Source: Staphylococcus schleiferi (GTDB taxonomy: Bacteria; Bacillota; Bacilli; Staphylococcales; Staphylococcaceae). Taken from it: DNA of 64,000 nt. Location: assembly GCF_900458895.1 (NCBI RefSeq), contig NZ_LR962863.1, positions 930,001 through 994,000 on the forward strand, given 5' to 3'. Shown in pieces: positions 42,366-53,047 of the stretch. A program made the translations under genes and the position numbers. Every line of letters begins with the position of its first letter. The stretch's first letter is position 1. The notes under the pieces were generated by a model, which ran no database searches, had not been told where the DNA came from, and was given only the letters and a program-made list of their open reading frames with translations.

Positions 42366-43139
42366 ATGGTTGAGAATTTAATTCGTTTTTACAAAAATAT
42401 TCCTAGAATATACCGACATAGTATATATCGCCTAAAAATGCATAGAAAGTGGACGTTATTGACTTTCGCTATAGGTATCCTACTGACATTTATCATCACG
42501 ATGATTTTTAGGAGAATAGGGACTGTTGATGTCAAATTAGCAACAATAGATTATAGACTTACAGGCTTAATGACTTTCGCCGTTATTTGGATTGCCATCT
42601 TTATTAATTACCGTTTTTTTCCAAGAGACTATTATGTGACACGTCATTACAACAGCACGCCGTTTCTTCACGTGTTATTGTCGAGTGCACTCTATAGTTT
42701 AGTCTTGCTTATATTAACGCTTGTGATGGCTTGGTTAAAACCTCTTAATACAGACACAACAGTGATTGGTGTATTGTTTTATATTGTAATGAGTTTGTTT
42801 TTTATTACAGTGATCTCATTTTTATTAGGAATGATTTATATTTTATATCCAAAGTTAGATAAAGTATTTTATATCGTTTCTTTAATCGTATTTTGTCTAT
42901 CGCCTATTTTGTATATTCCAGATGGAGGATGGCAAACGCGGTTGTTGATGCTGAATCCTATTTTTTATTTAGTGAACGGCATGCAGCAGTCCGTGATTAT
43001 AGGTAAAGATGCGATTAATAACTTGGGATATCATATTTACTTCTTTTGTTTTATGGGCTTAATGATTGTCTTTAGTTTCGCATTGAAGGATTATGTGACA
43101 CAGTTGAGACCCAATGAACATCAACAACTTAAATCTTAA
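42366..43139 (+). CDS. TagG-like ABC-2 type permease
   Basis: This 257-residue membrane protein has six hydrophobic segments and the ABC-2 permease pattern, with LNPIFYLVNGMQQSVI near the end, like the teichoic acid permease TagG. I chose MVENLIRFYKN, preceded by AGGTGG, nine bases after the TagH-like gene; an in-frame ATG ten codons earlier lies inside that gene. The two form a pair. The substrate is not known; the similarity to wall teichoic acid export is a family-level hint. Confidence 0.75.
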   Translation: MVENLIRFYKNIPRIYRHSIYRLKMHRKWTLLTFAIGILLTFIITMIFRRIGTVDVKLATIDYRLTGLMTFAVIWIAIFINYRFFPRDYYVTRHYNSTPFLHVLLSSALYSLVLLILTLVMAWLKPLNTDTTVIGVLFYIVMSLFFITVISFLLGMIYILYPKLDKVFYIVSLIVFCLSPILYIPDGGWQTRLLMLNPIFYLVNGMQQSVIIGKDAINNLGYHIYFFCFMGLMIVFSFALKDYVTQLRPNEHQQLKS

Positions 43140-43167
43140 TTTGATTAATGGATTGAGTGAAATTCAT

Positions 43168-43206
43168 AAAAAACCTAGTCCCTTACAATAGAGACTAGGT
43201 TTTGTC
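43168..43206. terminator. Bidirectional terminator TagG-like / yfhP
   Basis: AAAACCTAGTC pairs with GACTAGGTTTT, with A-runs and T-runs on both sides, between convergent genes. Confidence 0.85.
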
Positions 43207-43215
43207 ATATATGAT

Positions 43216-44193
43216 TTAATGGGCATATAACTTTTTCATCAGCTTTTCTTCGCTGAATACCCAACCCGTATACGAATGTACAACTTTCATTTCTTTATCG
43301 AGATGGGCAATAGCAACAAATTGATAATGTCCTTTCTTTAAATACCGTAAGTCAATAAATCGGAGCTCTGTTGTCTCATTATCAATATGCTTAATATGCC
43401 AACGATAAATCGAAGAAAAATTTAAAAATGCTCTTATATTATGATCATATTGTGCATATTGCATAATTTCTGGGCTTGGATAAGGTTGGCGTTTAACTTT
43501 ATCACTAAACACGATGCTTCGACCATAACTACGCCCGACGTAATCATGTTTTTCTGTTTGAATTGCAATACGCCACTCTTTAAAGCGAATGGTCGGTGCC
43601 ACAAAGACTTTAATTGGTGTGCCTAAATGTTCTACTTGATTTAATGCTTGTTTTTTTAACCAGAAACGCATTTGAAAGCGCAGAATGTAATAAAAAATCA
43701 AGATGATCAGCACAGGTCCGAAAACAACATACGGATGTAACCCCAATGCCCATAATAAAATACCGATGAGCAAAATTGTAAAAATAATAGGGTCAAATGT
43801 GTTAATGACGCTAAGTTGAATCCACTTATTTGTAATAGGTCGCAATGCTTGTGTCCCGTATGAATTAAATATATCGACAAACACATGCAAAAATACAGCG
43901 AGTTGTGCCCATAGCCAAATATGAAGTGGATCTAAATCTTTAAAAAAGACATATACTAATAAGGTTAGTAGTAATGGCCAAAAGATTGTAAATGGAATAG
44001 AATGGGTAATCCCTCTATGATTCGAAATATAGGTTGCGTTATTTTTTAATTTTAGTACAGTATCACTATCAGGAATTAACGAACCAGCAATTAATACAGT
44101 AGCAGTTGCAGCAAAATTTCCGCCTAGCGCAGTATCTGTTGTTGCTACTGCTGTTAGGCCTATACCGATAGCAATATGAGTAGCTGTATCCAT
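43216..44193 (-). CDS. YfhP family membrane metal-dependent hydrolase
   Basis: This 325-residue YdjM/YfhP family protein has an N-terminal half with about five hydrophobic segments and conserved histidine/aspartate motifs: TATHIAIG, GSLIPDSD, NHRGITHSIP and VFLHVFVDIFNSYGT, as expected of membrane-bound metal hydrolases. A soluble C-terminal domain follows (from about residue 200). The family includes LexA-binding-annotated proteins, but its role is unknown. The start follows AGAGTGAG. It is divergent from mutY. Confidence 0.8.
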   Translation of the reverse strand: MDTATHIAIGIGLTAVATTDTALGGNFAATATVLIAGSLIPDSDTVLKLKNNATYISNHRGITHSIPFTIFWPLLLTLLVYVFFKDLDPLHIWLWAQLAVFLHVFVDIFNSYGTQALRPITNKWIQLSVINTFDPIIFTILLIGILLWALGLHPYVVFGPVLIILIFYYILRFQMRFWLKKQALNQVEHLGTPIKVFVAPTIRFKEWRIAIQTEKHDYVGRSYGRSIVFSDKVKRQPYPSPEIMQYAQYDHNIRAFLNFSSIYRWHIKHIDNETTELRFIDLRYLKKGHYQFVAIAHLDKEMKVVHSYTGWVFSEEKLMKKLYAH

Positions 44194-44284
44194 ATTGTCT
44201 CACTCTTTTCAAAATATCTTAATCTTATTATAATCTACAACTGAGTTGAAGGTAAATTATTCAAATTTTAAAAGGGGAATAGAA

Positions 44285-45328
44285 ATGTTAAACGAAATTT
44301 CTTTTAAGCCGCATTTGTTAGAATGGTTTGCACTCGAACAACGACAGATGCCTTGGAGAGAAACTAAAAATCCATATTACATATGGGTAAGTGAAGTCAT
44401 GTTACAACAAACACAAGTCGATACGGTTAGAGATTATTATCAACGTTTTATTACACAATTTCCACGTATTGAAGATTTAGCCGCAGCACAAGAAGAAGAC
44501 GTATTAAAATTATGGGAAGGCTTGGGGTATTACAGTCGTGCCCGTAATTTTCATACAGCTGCTAAAGAAGTCGTTGCTCAGCACAACGGGATTGTACCTC
44601 AGCATCCTGATACATTTTTATCTTTAAAAGGTGTTGGTCCTTATACGCAAGCGGCAGTGATGAGTATTGCTTATGGTTTACCGTTAGCCACAGTAGATGG
44701 CAACGTTTTTCGTGTGTGGTCTCGTTTGAATGATGATAGTCGCGATACAGCGTTACAATCGACACGAAAAGCTTATGAACAAGAACTATTGCCGTATGTT
44801 GCTTCTGAAGCAGGCGATTTTAATCAAGCAATGATGGAATTAGGCGCGCTTGTTTGTACGCCGAAATCACCCCTGTGCATATTTTGTCCAGTTCAAGATC
44901 ACTGTGAAGCATATGCAAATGGGACAGTGTTAGAGCGTCCTGTGAAAACTAAAAAACTAAAGAAAAAAGAATTGAACTTTGATGTTTATGTGATTCAAGA
45001 CCATCTAGGCCGTTATTTAATTGAACAAAGAACGTCTTCGTTGTTAAAAGGAATGTGGCAATTTCCAATGGTTGAACAACTTAGTCAAACGCCATCTGAA
45101 GCTGTTATCGTAGATTCATTAAAAATTAAAGAAAAGGAAATCATGACCTTAAAGCATCAATTTACACACCTTACTTGGAAGCTTCATGTCCATTTAGCAG
45201 AAATTGCTCAAGAAGATGAACGCAAGGTGGCAGAAGGAAGACTTTGGTTGGTGCCTGAACAAAAAGAACACTATTCTTTTCCGGTCCCAATGACTAAAAT
45301 TTTTAAAAAGCTTCATCAAGCTGAATAA
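44285..45328 (+). CDS. mutY: A/G-specific adenine glycosylase MutY
   Basis: This DNA glycosylase removes adenine paired with 8-oxoguanine. The protein has 347 residues. One sees the helix-hairpin-helix LKGVGPYTQAAV with the catalytic aspartate in ATVDGNVFRV, the [4Fe-4S] motif C-x6-C-x2-C-x5-C (CTPKSPLCIFCPVQDHC), and the C-terminal NUDIX-like domain that recognises 8-oxoguanine. I chose MLNEISFKPHLLEW, preceded by AAGGGG. It is divergent from yfhP and ntdP follows. Confidence 0.95.
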   Translation: MLNEISFKPHLLEWFALEQRQMPWRETKNPYYIWVSEVMLQQTQVDTVRDYYQRFITQFPRIEDLAAAQEEDVLKLWEGLGYYSRARNFHTAAKEVVAQHNGIVPQHPDTFLSLKGVGPYTQAAVMSIAYGLPLATVDGNVFRVWSRLNDDSRDTALQSTRKAYEQELLPYVASEAGDFNQAMMELGALVCTPKSPLCIFCPVQDHCEAYANGTVLERPVKTKKLKKKELNFDVYVIQDHLGRYLIEQRTSSLLKGMWQFPMVEQLSQTPSEAVIVDSLKIKEKEIMTLKHQFTHLTWKLHVHLAEIAQEDERKVAEGRLWLVPEQKEHYSFPVPMTKIFKKLHQAE

Positions 45329-45348
45329 TTAAGTAACCGGATTGATTG

Positions 45349-45357
45349 TGATATAAT
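45349..45357 (+). promoter_or_regulatory. Extended -10 promoter of ntdP
   Basis: TGATATAAT is an extended -10 element 35 bases upstream of the ntdP start and 20 bases after mutY. Confidence 0.55.
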
Positions 45358-45391
45358 AGTCGAGGTTATAACAATTAAGGAGGTGTGGCAA

Positions 45392-45934
45392 GTGGTCAAG
45401 TCGTGTGTACCTCGAGAAGGGGAATCGATTAAGATACAATCTTATAAACATGATGGCAAAATCCATCGTGTCTGGTCAGAAACGACTATCCTCAAGGGAA
45501 CAGCCGATGTGGTTATTGGTGGAAATGATCATACATTAGTGACCGAAAGTGATGGCCGAACTTGGATAACGCGTGAACCCGCGATTGTCTATTTTCATTC
45601 AGAATATTGGTTTAACGTCATATGTATGTTCAGAGAAGATGGCATTTACTATTACTGCAACTTATCCTCTCCATTTGTCTGCGACGAAGAAGCCCTTAAG
45701 TATATTGACTATGATTTAGATATCAAAGTCTATCCGAATGGAAAATATCACTTACTTGATGAGGATGAATATGAACAACATATGAATCAAATGAATTATC
45801 CGAAAGATATTGATTTGATTTTAAGACGAAATGTCGATATTCTTCAACAATGGATTGAACAGAAAAAGGGACCATTTGCCCCAGATTTTATCAAAGTATG
45901 GCGTCAACGTTTTCAAAAATATAAAAATATTTAA
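45392..45934 (+). CDS. ntdP: Nucleoside tri- and diphosphatase NtdP (DUF402)
   Basis: This 180-residue DUF402 protein, as characterised in S. aureus, hydrolyses nucleoside tri- and diphosphates. A GTG start gives [21 protein letters not shown]; the strong AAGGAGG is at proper distance. Conserved residues run through [43 protein letters not shown] and the aspartates further on. Length matches S. aureus. It is monocistronic. Confidence 0.93.
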   Translation: MVKSCVPREGESIKIQSYKHDGKIHRVWSETTILKGTADVVIGGNDHTLVTESDGRTWITREPAIVYFHSEYWFNVICMFREDGIYYYCNLSSPFVCDEEALKYIDYDLDIKVYPNGKYHLLDEDEYEQHMNQMNYPKDIDLILRRNVDILQQWIEQKKGPFAPDFIKVWRQRFQKYKNI

Positions 45935-46364
45935 AAGTAAGCGTGTTAGTATAAAGAATTTCGTCAATTTTGAAGTTTAATTTTATTTTGCAAATGGCTC
46001 GATATGTGATGTAGTAGACGGTGTGAAAACAACTTCTTACATAGTCTGTTTAAGCCGATGTCATTCAATACATCGGATGATGTACAGAGTTTGAACAATG
46101 ATTTTAAATACGGGAGTAAGATTTGGAAGCGAATAGTGTTCCGTCTTACTCCCGTTCAAATCGTTGTACTTTACCTCAATACAATCACGTCATATTGACA
46201 GATTGCCTATTTGAATCAACAAATAAGGGGCAGCAAAATGATAATGCTTGCGGTTATTTAATTGAAGCAAAGCGTAAAATAGCTGACACATTAGAAAACG
46301 AATAAACAACAATGTACGCACAAATTCTTAATTGGAAGCATATAATTTTTGGGGGGGCAAGCGC
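45935..46364. other. Intergenic region ntdP / ABC exporter
   Basis: This 430-base stretch has a small hairpin (CCGATGT/ACATCGG near 46055-46077) and the larger hairpin at 46110. A 60-codon open frame (46123-46305) overlaps the large hairpin and has no ribosome binding site or recognisable protein sequence. The exporter ribosome binding site GGGGGGG closes the stretch. Confidence 0.5.
46110..46155. repeat. Hairpin repeat unit after ntdP
   Basis: ACGGGAGTAAGA and TCTTACTCCCGT form a 12-base stem with inner GGAA/TTCC pairing. It is similar in form to the other GGG-type hairpins of the window and may be a terminator, though the T-run is missing. Confidence 0.6.
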
Positions 46365-48101
46365 ATGATTAAGCGTTATTTAGAGTTTGTGAAGCCATAT
46401 AAATGGCTATTATTTGGGACAATTATTGTAGGGATACTAAAATTTGGTATTCCTTTACTCATACCACTCCTCATCAAGTTTGTCATTGATGATGTCATCA
46501 ACAATGCTGCTCTTACTGTGGATGATAAACTAATGAGACTGTTTGTTGCAATGTTAATTGCAGCATTTATTTTTGTAATTGTACGTCCACCTATTGAGTT
46601 TTTGAGACAATATATGGCACAGTGGACAAGTAACAAAATTTTATATGATATACGTAAAAAATTGTATGATCATCTTCAAGCTTTAAGTGCTAAATTTTAT
46701 GCGAATAATAAAGCGGGTGAAGTCATTTCCCGTGTCATTAATGACGTAGAACAGACAAAAGACTTTATTATGACAGGCCTGATGAATATTTGGCTCGATT
46801 GTATCACCATTATTATCGCACTGTCTGTCATGTTCTTTTTGGATGTTCAGTTAACGTTTGCGGCGATTGTCATCTTGCCGTTTTATGTACTAACTGTGTA
46901 TTTTTTCTTTGGCAGATTAAGAGCACTGACACGTCAACGTTCACAAAAATTAGCTGAAGCACAAGGCTTTTTACATGAACGTGTAAATGGTATGGCAGTC
47001 ATTAAAAGTTTTGCTATTGAAAATAATGAAGCACAAAACTTTGATCATCGAAATAAAAATTTTCTAAATAAAGCATTTCAACATACACGTTGGAACGCCT
47101 ATTCTTTTTCAGCAATCAATACAGTAACTGATATCGGTCCATTAATTGTAATCGGCTATGGTGCTTATTTAGCAATTACAGGTTCAGTCACAGTCGGGAC
47201 ACTTGCCGCATTTGTGAGTTACTTAGAACAACTCTATGGGCCTTTACGAAGACTCGTTTCTTCTTTTACTACATTGACACAAAGTTTTGCATCAATGGAC
47301 CGCGTTTTTCAATTATTTGATGAACCGTATGATATTAAAAATACTGACTATGCAAAACCGATAGCGATTAAAGAAGGACACATCAAAATAGAAAATGTTT
47401 CTTTTCGCTATCAACCTAATGAAAAAGATGTTTTAAAACATTTGAATTTAGATATTAAACATGGTGAAACAGTCGCTTTTGTAGGTATGAGTGGAGGTGG
47501 TAAGTCAACTTTAATCAATTTGATCCCGCGATTTTATGATGTGACAGAGGGCCATATATCCATTGATGGGCATGACATTAAAGCGTTCGATACGGGTAGT
47601 TTGAGACGACAAATCGGTATGGTACAACAAGACAATATTTTATTTTCTGATACAGTAAAAGAAAATATCTTGCTCGGACGACCTGACGCAACTTTTGAAG
47701 AAGTGGTTGAGGCTGCTAAGCTTGCAAATGCACATGACTTTATTATGGATTTACCACAAGGCTATGATACTGAAGTAGGCGAACGAGGTGTGAAATTATC
47801 AGGAGGACAGAAACAAAGATTGTCTATTGCACGTATCTTTTTAAATGATCCACCTATCTTGATTCTTGATGAGGCAACAAGTGCACTCGACTTAGAAAGT
47901 GAAGCAATCATACAAGAAGCACTTGATACATTAAGTCATGATCGAACTACCATCATTGTCGCACACCGCCTGTCAACCATCACACACGCCGATAAAATTG
48001 TAGTTATTGAAAATGGTGAAATTGTAGAACAAGGTTCACATCAAACACTCATTGACAAGCAAGGCGCTTATGAGCGACTTTATTCAATACAAAATCTTTA
48101 A
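46365..48101 (+). CDS. Sav1866-type multidrug ABC exporter
   Basis: This homodimeric ABC exporter with fused membrane and ATPase domains is an orthologue of S. aureus Sav1866 by length (578 residues) and sequence. Six membrane helices fill the first 320 residues. The ATPase has Walker [10 protein letters not shown], the signature KLSGGQKQR, Walker [10 protein letters not shown] and the H-loop IVAHRLST, all intact. I chose [14 protein letters not shown] with GGGGGGG upstream. It exports drugs or lipid-like compounds in model studies; the natural substrate is not known. It is monocistronic with a strong terminator. Confidence 0.94.
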   Translation: MIKRYLEFVKPYKWLLFGTIIVGILKFGIPLLIPLLIKFVIDDVINNAALTVDDKLMRLFVAMLIAAFIFVIVRPPIEFLRQYMAQWTSNKILYDIRKKLYDHLQALSAKFYANNKAGEVISRVINDVEQTKDFIMTGLMNIWLDCITIIIALSVMFFLDVQLTFAAIVILPFYVLTVYFFFGRLRALTRQRSQKLAEAQGFLHERVNGMAVIKSFAIENNEAQNFDHRNKNFLNKAFQHTRWNAYSFSAINTVTDIGPLIVIGYGAYLAITGSVTVGTLAAFVSYLEQLYGPLRRLVSSFTTLTQSFASMDRVFQLFDEPYDIKNTDYAKPIAIKEGHIKIENVSFRYQPNEKDVLKHLNLDIKHGETVAFVGMSGGGKSTLINLIPRFYDVTEGHISIDGHDIKAFDTGSLRRQIGMVQQDNILFSDTVKENILLGRPDATFEEVVEAAKLANAHDFIMDLPQGYDTEVGERGVKLSGGQKQRLSIARIFLNDPPILILDEATSALDLESEAIIQEALDTLSHDRTTIIVAHRLSTITHADKIVVIENGEIVEQGSHQTLIDKQGAYERLYSIQNL

Positions 48102-48124
48102 TAATTAAAAACGGGCATTCAATT

Positions 48125-48180
48125 AGAGCAAACAAATGGAATCTTTGTTGAATTAAGATTTCTAGTTTGCTCTTTTTTTA
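48125..48180 (+). terminator. Terminator of the ABC exporter gene
   Basis: AGAGCAAAC pairs with GTTTGCTCT, with an inner AAATGGAATCTT/AAGATTTC stem, followed by seven T. Confidence 0.85.
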
Positions 48181-48338
48181 GTAATGAAACTTAAAAAGAT
48201 ACTCTTTAGAACTTTGGTTATTCTGCTTTAAATGAGAAAGCACTCGTGTTCGTGAATTGAAACTAAAAAAGGTTTTAAATATGATATGACGATACAATAT
48301 AGGGTATAATACAATCAAAAATATAAGGGGATGGGCCA

Positions 48339-49931
48339 GTGTCTTTTCTAACAATATTGCAATTGATCGTCAATATCATTTTAGTGGGGTTACTTCTATT
48401 TTTAATCATCGCTGCAGTAGCATTTTTAATTTTTGATAAAGGTCAAAAGCAACATAGCGTTTTAAGGAATTATCCAGTTCTTGCGAGAGTCCGATATTTT
48501 CTTGAACATATTGGTCCTGAATTAAGACAATATCTTTTTCTAAATGATAATGAAGATAAACCTTTTTCTAGACTAGATTATCAAGATATTGTTTTAGCAG
48601 GGAAATATAAAAATAGAGGTGCGAGTTTCGGGACACAAAAAAATTATCAACATGGCTTTTTTATTAACAATGCAATGTTTCCAACACAAAAACCTGCTTT
48701 AAAAGTGGATAATACACATCAAATTACGACTTTCTTGTATCAAATAAAAAATGAGGGTCTCGTTAATCGTAAAGAAAAAGCGGTTGAAAAGAATGTGGAT
48801 CCTTTCCTACTATCACCTGAACAGTACGTTAAAATTGGCGAGAATATTGAACACCCTTATTTTGCTAAGCGTCTTGTCGGTCAATCAGGTATGAGCTATG
48901 GTGCGTTAGGGAAGAATGCGATTACCGCTCTTTCAAAAGGTCTAGGCATGGCGAACACATGGATGAACACAGGTGAAGGTGGACTCTCTCCACATCATTT
49001 AAAAGGGGAAGCGGATATTATTTTTCAAATTGGACCAGGACTATTTGGTGTTAGAAATGAGCAAGGTCAATTTGATTCAAAAGCATTTGTTGAAATCGCC
49101 AAAAAAGAACAAGTAAAAGCTTTTGAAATTAAACTTGCTCAAGGTGCTAAAACAAGAGGGGGACATATTGAAGGTAAAAAAGTAACTGAAGAGATTGCTA
49201 AAATTAGAAGACTTAAACCGTATGAAACAATCGATTCCCCTAACCGTTTTGAATTTATACAAAATGCCAAAGATTTATTAGAATGGCTAGAAGAGTTACG
49301 TCAGTTAGGTCAAAAACCTGTAGGCTTTAAAATGGTATTAGGACATGCAAATGAATTTGTAACACTTATTGAAACGATGAAACATTTAGACATTTATCCT
49401 GATTTTATTACGATAGATGGAGGCGAAGGTGGTACTGGCGCATCTTTTCAGGAATTGCAAGACGGTGTAGGATTACCTTTATTTACATCTTTACCCATCA
49501 TAGACGGGTTGCTCAAAACGCATGGAATTAGAGAACGTATCAAAATATTTGCTTCTGGAAAATTAATTACACCTGATAAAATTGCCATTGCTTTAGCGTT
49601 AGGGGCAGATCTAGTCAATGTTGCGAGAGCGATGATGATTAGTGTTGGATGTATTATGAGTAAACAATGTCATAAAAATACTTGTCCGGCGGGTGTAGCG
49701 ACAACGGATGCAAAGAAGGAACGTGCTTTAGTGGTAGATGAAAAACAATATCGTGTTGTTAATTATATTACGAGTTTGCATGAGGGCTTGTTTAATATTG
49801 CTGCAGCAGTTGGCGTCGAAAGCCCAACAGAAATTGGACCTGAACATGTGACGATTAAACACCAAAATGGGCAATTGGATACTATCAAACGCTATCAACT
49901 CAAACTGGTCAATGACAGTTTGATGGAATAA
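48339..49931 (+). CDS. FMN-binding glutamate synthase family protein (GltB-like, YerD type)
   Basis: This 530-residue protein resembles the central FMN domain of the glutamate synthase large subunit but lacks the glutaminase domain. An N-terminal membrane helix (about 8-32) anchors it. FMN-binding residues lie in GQSGMSYGALGKNA and TIDGGEGGTGASF; the 3Fe-4S motif is C-x5-C-x4-C in CIMSKQCHKNTCPAG. Reaction and partner are unknown. A GTG start follows AAGGGGATGG. A terminator lies after it. Confidence 0.85.
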   Translation: MSFLTILQLIVNIILVGLLLFLIIAAVAFLIFDKGQKQHSVLRNYPVLARVRYFLEHIGPELRQYLFLNDNEDKPFSRLDYQDIVLAGKYKNRGASFGTQKNYQHGFFINNAMFPTQKPALKVDNTHQITTFLYQIKNEGLVNRKEKAVEKNVDPFLLSPEQYVKIGENIEHPYFAKRLVGQSGMSYGALGKNAITALSKGLGMANTWMNTGEGGLSPHHLKGEADIIFQIGPGLFGVRNEQGQFDSKAFVEIAKKEQVKAFEIKLAQGAKTRGGHIEGKKVTEEIAKIRRLKPYETIDSPNRFEFIQNAKDLLEWLEELRQLGQKPVGFKMVLGHANEFVTLIETMKHLDIYPDFITIDGGEGGTGASFQELQDGVGLPLFTSLPIIDGLLKTHGIRERIKIFASGKLITPDKIAIALALGADLVNVARAMMISVGCIMSKQCHKNTCPAGVATTDAKKERALVVDEKQYRVVNYITSLHEGLFNIAAAVGVESPTEIGPEHVTIKHQNGQLDTIKRYQLKLVNDSLME

Positions 49932-49934
49932 AAA

Positions 49935-49996
49935 TAAAAAAGACGGTCTATCTCATCTCACATTAAAGTGTTGATGTGGATAGTCGTCTTTTTTAA
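49935..49996. terminator. Bidirectional terminator GltB-like / ArAE
   Basis: AAAAAAGACG...TCTATC pairs with GATAGTCGTCTTTTTT; A- and T-runs make it work in both directions between convergent genes. Confidence 0.8.
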
Positions 49997-50026
49997 CGCC
50001 GTTTATAAAAAACAGGCAATGTCTCT

Positions 50027-51121
50027 TTATAAGTCAAAGTCCTCTTCAATTATATCAATATCCGGATCAGTTGCATGATATTTAAAATAACTAACACGCA
50101 ATCGGTCCAAATGTTCTAGATTATAACGATATTCTTCTAATGAAGAGATGATATGCATAATATTCGCATAAGAGAACCCACAAGGATTCGGATTATGAAT
50201 CACTTCATCTTGAAATGCTGTCATAATATCTTTTTTAAGAGGATTGGGTACAAATTGCTGATCGTGCGAGACGTCAAATTTTGCTTTTTTAGTAATACTA
50301 ATTAAAATTTGCTCATGAAACTGTGTTAGTTCGTCAATCTCTAACTTAATTTGAAGTAGTAACGAATGACTGAGATGGACGAGATCGTTTTGATAACGAT
50401 TCATGCGACGTAAAACATCATATGCATCTCGTGTCGATAAAACAATTTCTTTAAATAAAATTTTCTTACGTGTTTGAGCAAAGACCTGTTTTTTTGTAAA
50501 AACGCGTTCTTCTTTATAAAACTCTAAAAATTGTTCTAGTTTTACGATTCTTTGTCGTAAATGTTCCAAATCTTGCTTTACATGATTAAACTCCGTTGCA
50601 TCATTTAGGACTAAATTAAACCATTTGAAAATATCCGTTGAAATGTTTAATGAATTATAATAAATTTTTGTCTCAAATTTCGGAGGTAAAAATGTTAAAT
50701 TGACGATAAAAGAACTGATGACACCAATCATGACAAGTGAAAAACGATAAAATGCGGATATATAAAACGATCCATTGTGTTGCCCCATAATGACGAGGGC
50801 AGTGACTGTAGCTAAAGTTGCAACGTGCGCAATGTTCATTCTAAAAAGTAAAGCAATGAGCAAAATCACTGTCGCACCCATAATGATGACATTGTTACCA
50901 AATATCGTAACCATTGTTACAGCAAGTAATGCGCCAATTACATTACCTTGAAATTGGTCAACAATTGTTTTAAAAGTACGATAGACACTAGGCTGCATCG
51001 CAACAACCGCTGCAATGCCTGCTACAGTCACCATGCCTGTTGATCCGGGTAACAATGAAGCAATTGAAACCGCAAGTATAATGGCGATACCGGTTTTTAA
51101 TATTCGAGCTCCCAGTTTCAA
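50027..51121 (-). CDS. Aromatic acid exporter (ArAE) family membrane protein, second copy
   Basis: This 364-residue ArAE_1 family protein has six hydrophobic segments in the first 160 residues, including MQPSVYRTFKTIVDQFQGN, then a long helical cytoplasmic domain (from about 165) and an acidic C-terminus. I take a TTG start (LKLGARILKTG) because AAAGGAG lies at the right distance; the open frame extends ten codons further through that site. It is distantly similar to the protein at 24563. The substrate is unknown. Confidence 0.78.
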   Translation of the reverse strand: MKLGARILKTGIAIILAVSIASLLPGSTGMVTVAGIAAVVAMQPSVYRTFKTIVDQFQGNVIGALLAVTMVTIFGNNVIIMGATVILLIALLFRMNIAHVATLATVTALVIMGQHNGSFYISAFYRFSLVMIGVISSFIVNLTFLPPKFETKIYYNSLNISTDIFKWFNLVLNDATEFNHVKQDLEHLRQRIVKLEQFLEFYKEERVFTKKQVFAQTRKKILFKEIVLSTRDAYDVLRRMNRYQNDLVHLSHSLLLQIKLEIDELTQFHEQILISITKKAKFDVSHDQQFVPNPLKKDIMTAFQDEVIHNPNPCGFSYANIMHIISSLEEYRYNLEHLDRLRVSYFKYHATDPDIDIIEEDFDL

Positions 51122-51213
51122 GTCATCGCGCTCCTTTATGTTATATTTCAATTAATATTGAATATGTTTAATCATGTTATACACTGTTGTAGCGCATTTT
51201 TCAATATAGAAGT

Positions 51214-52500
51214 TTACAATTGGCTAAATGCATAATCGGCAGCAGCTATTGTTTTATCGATATCGGCTTCTGTGTGTTCTGTTGTTAAGAACCAAGCCTC
51301 ATATTTAGAAGGTGCCAAATTGATGCCTTGATTGAGCATAAGTTTGAAAAATTTACCGAACTGTTCACCATCAGAAGCATCTGCTTGGTCATAATGTGTG
51401 ACTTTTTCATCTGTAAAGTAGACTGTTAACGCCCCTCGAATTCGATTAATTGTAGCTTTTACATTATATTTATCAATTGCTGCTTGTAAGCCTTCTTCCA
51501 GTCTTTTACCAAGTTGATCAAGCTTTTCATATACGCCGTCTTGTTCTAACACTTCTAATAATGCAATACCTGCTTTCATTGATAATGGATTACCTGCCAT
51601 TGTACCCGCTTGATAAGCAGGCCCTAAAGGTGCGACTTGTTCCATAATATCTTGACGGCCACCATAACCACCAATCGGTAGACCACCACCAATGATTTTA
51701 CCGAATGCTGTTAAGTCTGGATAAACGCCTAATAAATCTTGCGCAGCGCCATAATGGAAACGAAAAGCAGTAATCACTTCGTCATAGATTACAAGACCAC
51801 CGTGTTCATGTGTAATACGATTCACTTCTTCTAAAAAGCCAGGTTGCGGCTCAACCATACCGAAATTGCCGACAATCGGTTCTACAAGTACACCTGCAAC
51901 TTGATCGCCCCAATGTGCCATTGCTTCTTTAAAGGCATCAACATTATTGAAAGGCACGGTAATCACTTCTTGTGCGACACTTTTTGGTACACCTGCGGAA
52001 TCAGGAGAACCAAGTTGAGATGGTCCACTTCCTGCAGCCACTAGGACTAAATCGGAATGTCCATGATAACAACCAGCAAATTTAATGATTTTATCTCGTT
52101 TTGTGTATGCTCTTGCGACACGTATGGTTGTCATCACGGCCTCTGTACCAGAATTGACAAAACGTATTTTTTCTAAAGAAGGGATTGCGTCACGTAATTT
52201 ACGTGCAAAATCAATTTCTAGTTCTGTCGGTGTTCCATATAATACGCCAAGAGCAGCTTGTTCTTGAATTGCTTTCGTAATATGAGGATGTGCATGTCCT
52301 GTAATAATTGGACCGTATGCCTGTAAATAATCAATATATTGGTTACCATCCACATCGTAGAGATATGCACCTTTACCAGACTTCATAACAACAGGTGCCC
52401 CACCGCCCACTGCTTTATAAGAACGGGAAGGGGAGTTCACACCGCCTAATATATATTCATCAGATTGTTTCTGAAGTGCTTCACTTAATGTAAATTTCAT
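51214..52500 (-). CDS. hemL2: Glutamate-1-semialdehyde 2,1-aminomutase 2
   Basis: This PLP-dependent class III aminotransferase-fold enzyme converts glutamate-1-semialdehyde to 5-aminolevulinate for haem synthesis. The protein has 428 residues. The lysine that binds PLP is in [16 protein letters not shown] (near 267), and [11 protein letters not shown] and [10 protein letters not shown] are typical. It stands outside the usual hemAXCDBL operon, matching the second paralogue (gsaB) of staphylococci. The start follows AGAGG. It is divergent from bcp. Confidence 0.9.
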   Translation of the reverse strand: MKFTLSEALQKQSDEYILGGVNSPSRSYKAVGGGAPVVMKSGKGAYLYDVDGNQYIDYLQAYGPIITGHAHPHITKAIQEQAALGVLYGTPTELEIDFARKLRDAIPSLEKIRFVNSGTEAVMTTIRVARAYTKRDKIIKFAGCYHGHSDLVLVAAGSGPSQLGSPDSAGVPKSVAQEVITVPFNNVDAFKEAMAHWGDQVAGVLVEPIVGNFGMVEPQPGFLEEVNRITHEHGGLVIYDEVITAFRFHYGAAQDLLGVYPDLTAFGKIIGGGLPIGGYGGRQDIMEQVAPLGPAYQAGTMAGNPLSMKAGIALLEVLEQDGVYEKLDQLGKRLEEGLQAAIDKYNVKATINRIRGALTVYFTDEKVTHYDQADASDGEQFGKFFKLMLNQGINLAPSKYEAWFLTTEHTEADIDKTIAAADYAFSQL

Positions 52501-52581
52501 ATTTAACCAACCTCTTTTAATTTAATATTTTCACCTCTTATCGTATCATAAAATTAAACGTTATTAGAAAGAGGGATTGTG

Positions 52582-53040
52582 ATGTTAAAAAAAGGCGACC
52601 AATTTCCAGAATTTAAATTAGAAACACAAAATGATGAATGGATTACAAATGATACATTAAAAGGTCAAAAAGCAGTGCTTTATTTTTATCCTCGTGATAA
52701 CACACCGACGTGTACAACAGAAGCATGTGACTTTAGAGATAATTTAAGCTTTTTTAATGATTTGGATGTCAAAGTTTATGGGATTAGTGGTGATTCTAAA
52801 CGAAAGCATCAAAATTTTGTTCAAAAGCATGATTTGAATTTCGACTTACTCGTAGATGAAGACTATCAATTATCTGAAGCAGTGGGTGTATATCAATTAA
52901 AGAAGTCTTTTGGTAAAGAATCGATGGGTATTGTTAGAACGACGTTTGTGATTGACGAAGACGGTAAAGTTTTAGATGTAATTGAAAAAGTTAAAGTTAA
53001 GGAACAGATGGAGCAATTAAAAGCTATATTAGAAGGGTGA
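52582..53040 (+). CDS. bcp: Thioredoxin-dependent thiol peroxidase Bcp
   Basis: This peroxiredoxin reduces H2O2 and organic peroxides. The protein has 152 residues. The peroxidatic cysteine C44 and resolving cysteine C49 lie in TPTCTTEACDF, the typical BCP/PrxQ arrangement. I chose ATG at 52582 (AGAGGG upstream) over an overlapping GTG one codon earlier. It is followed seven bases later by a dehydrogenase gene, and perR comes next. Confidence 0.92.
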   Translation: MLKKGDQFPEFKLETQNDEWITNDTLKGQKAVLYFYPRDNTPTCTTEACDFRDNLSFFNDLDVKVYGISGDSKRKHQNFVQKHDLNFDLLVDEDYQLSEAVGVYQLKKSFGKESMGIVRTTFVIDEDGKVLDVIEKVKVKEQMEQLKAILEG

Positions 53041-53047
53041 GGTATAT

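Noticed and set aside
46123..46305. 60-codon plus-strand frame
   Set aside because: It has no ribosome binding site, overlaps a large hairpin and gives no recognisable protein.
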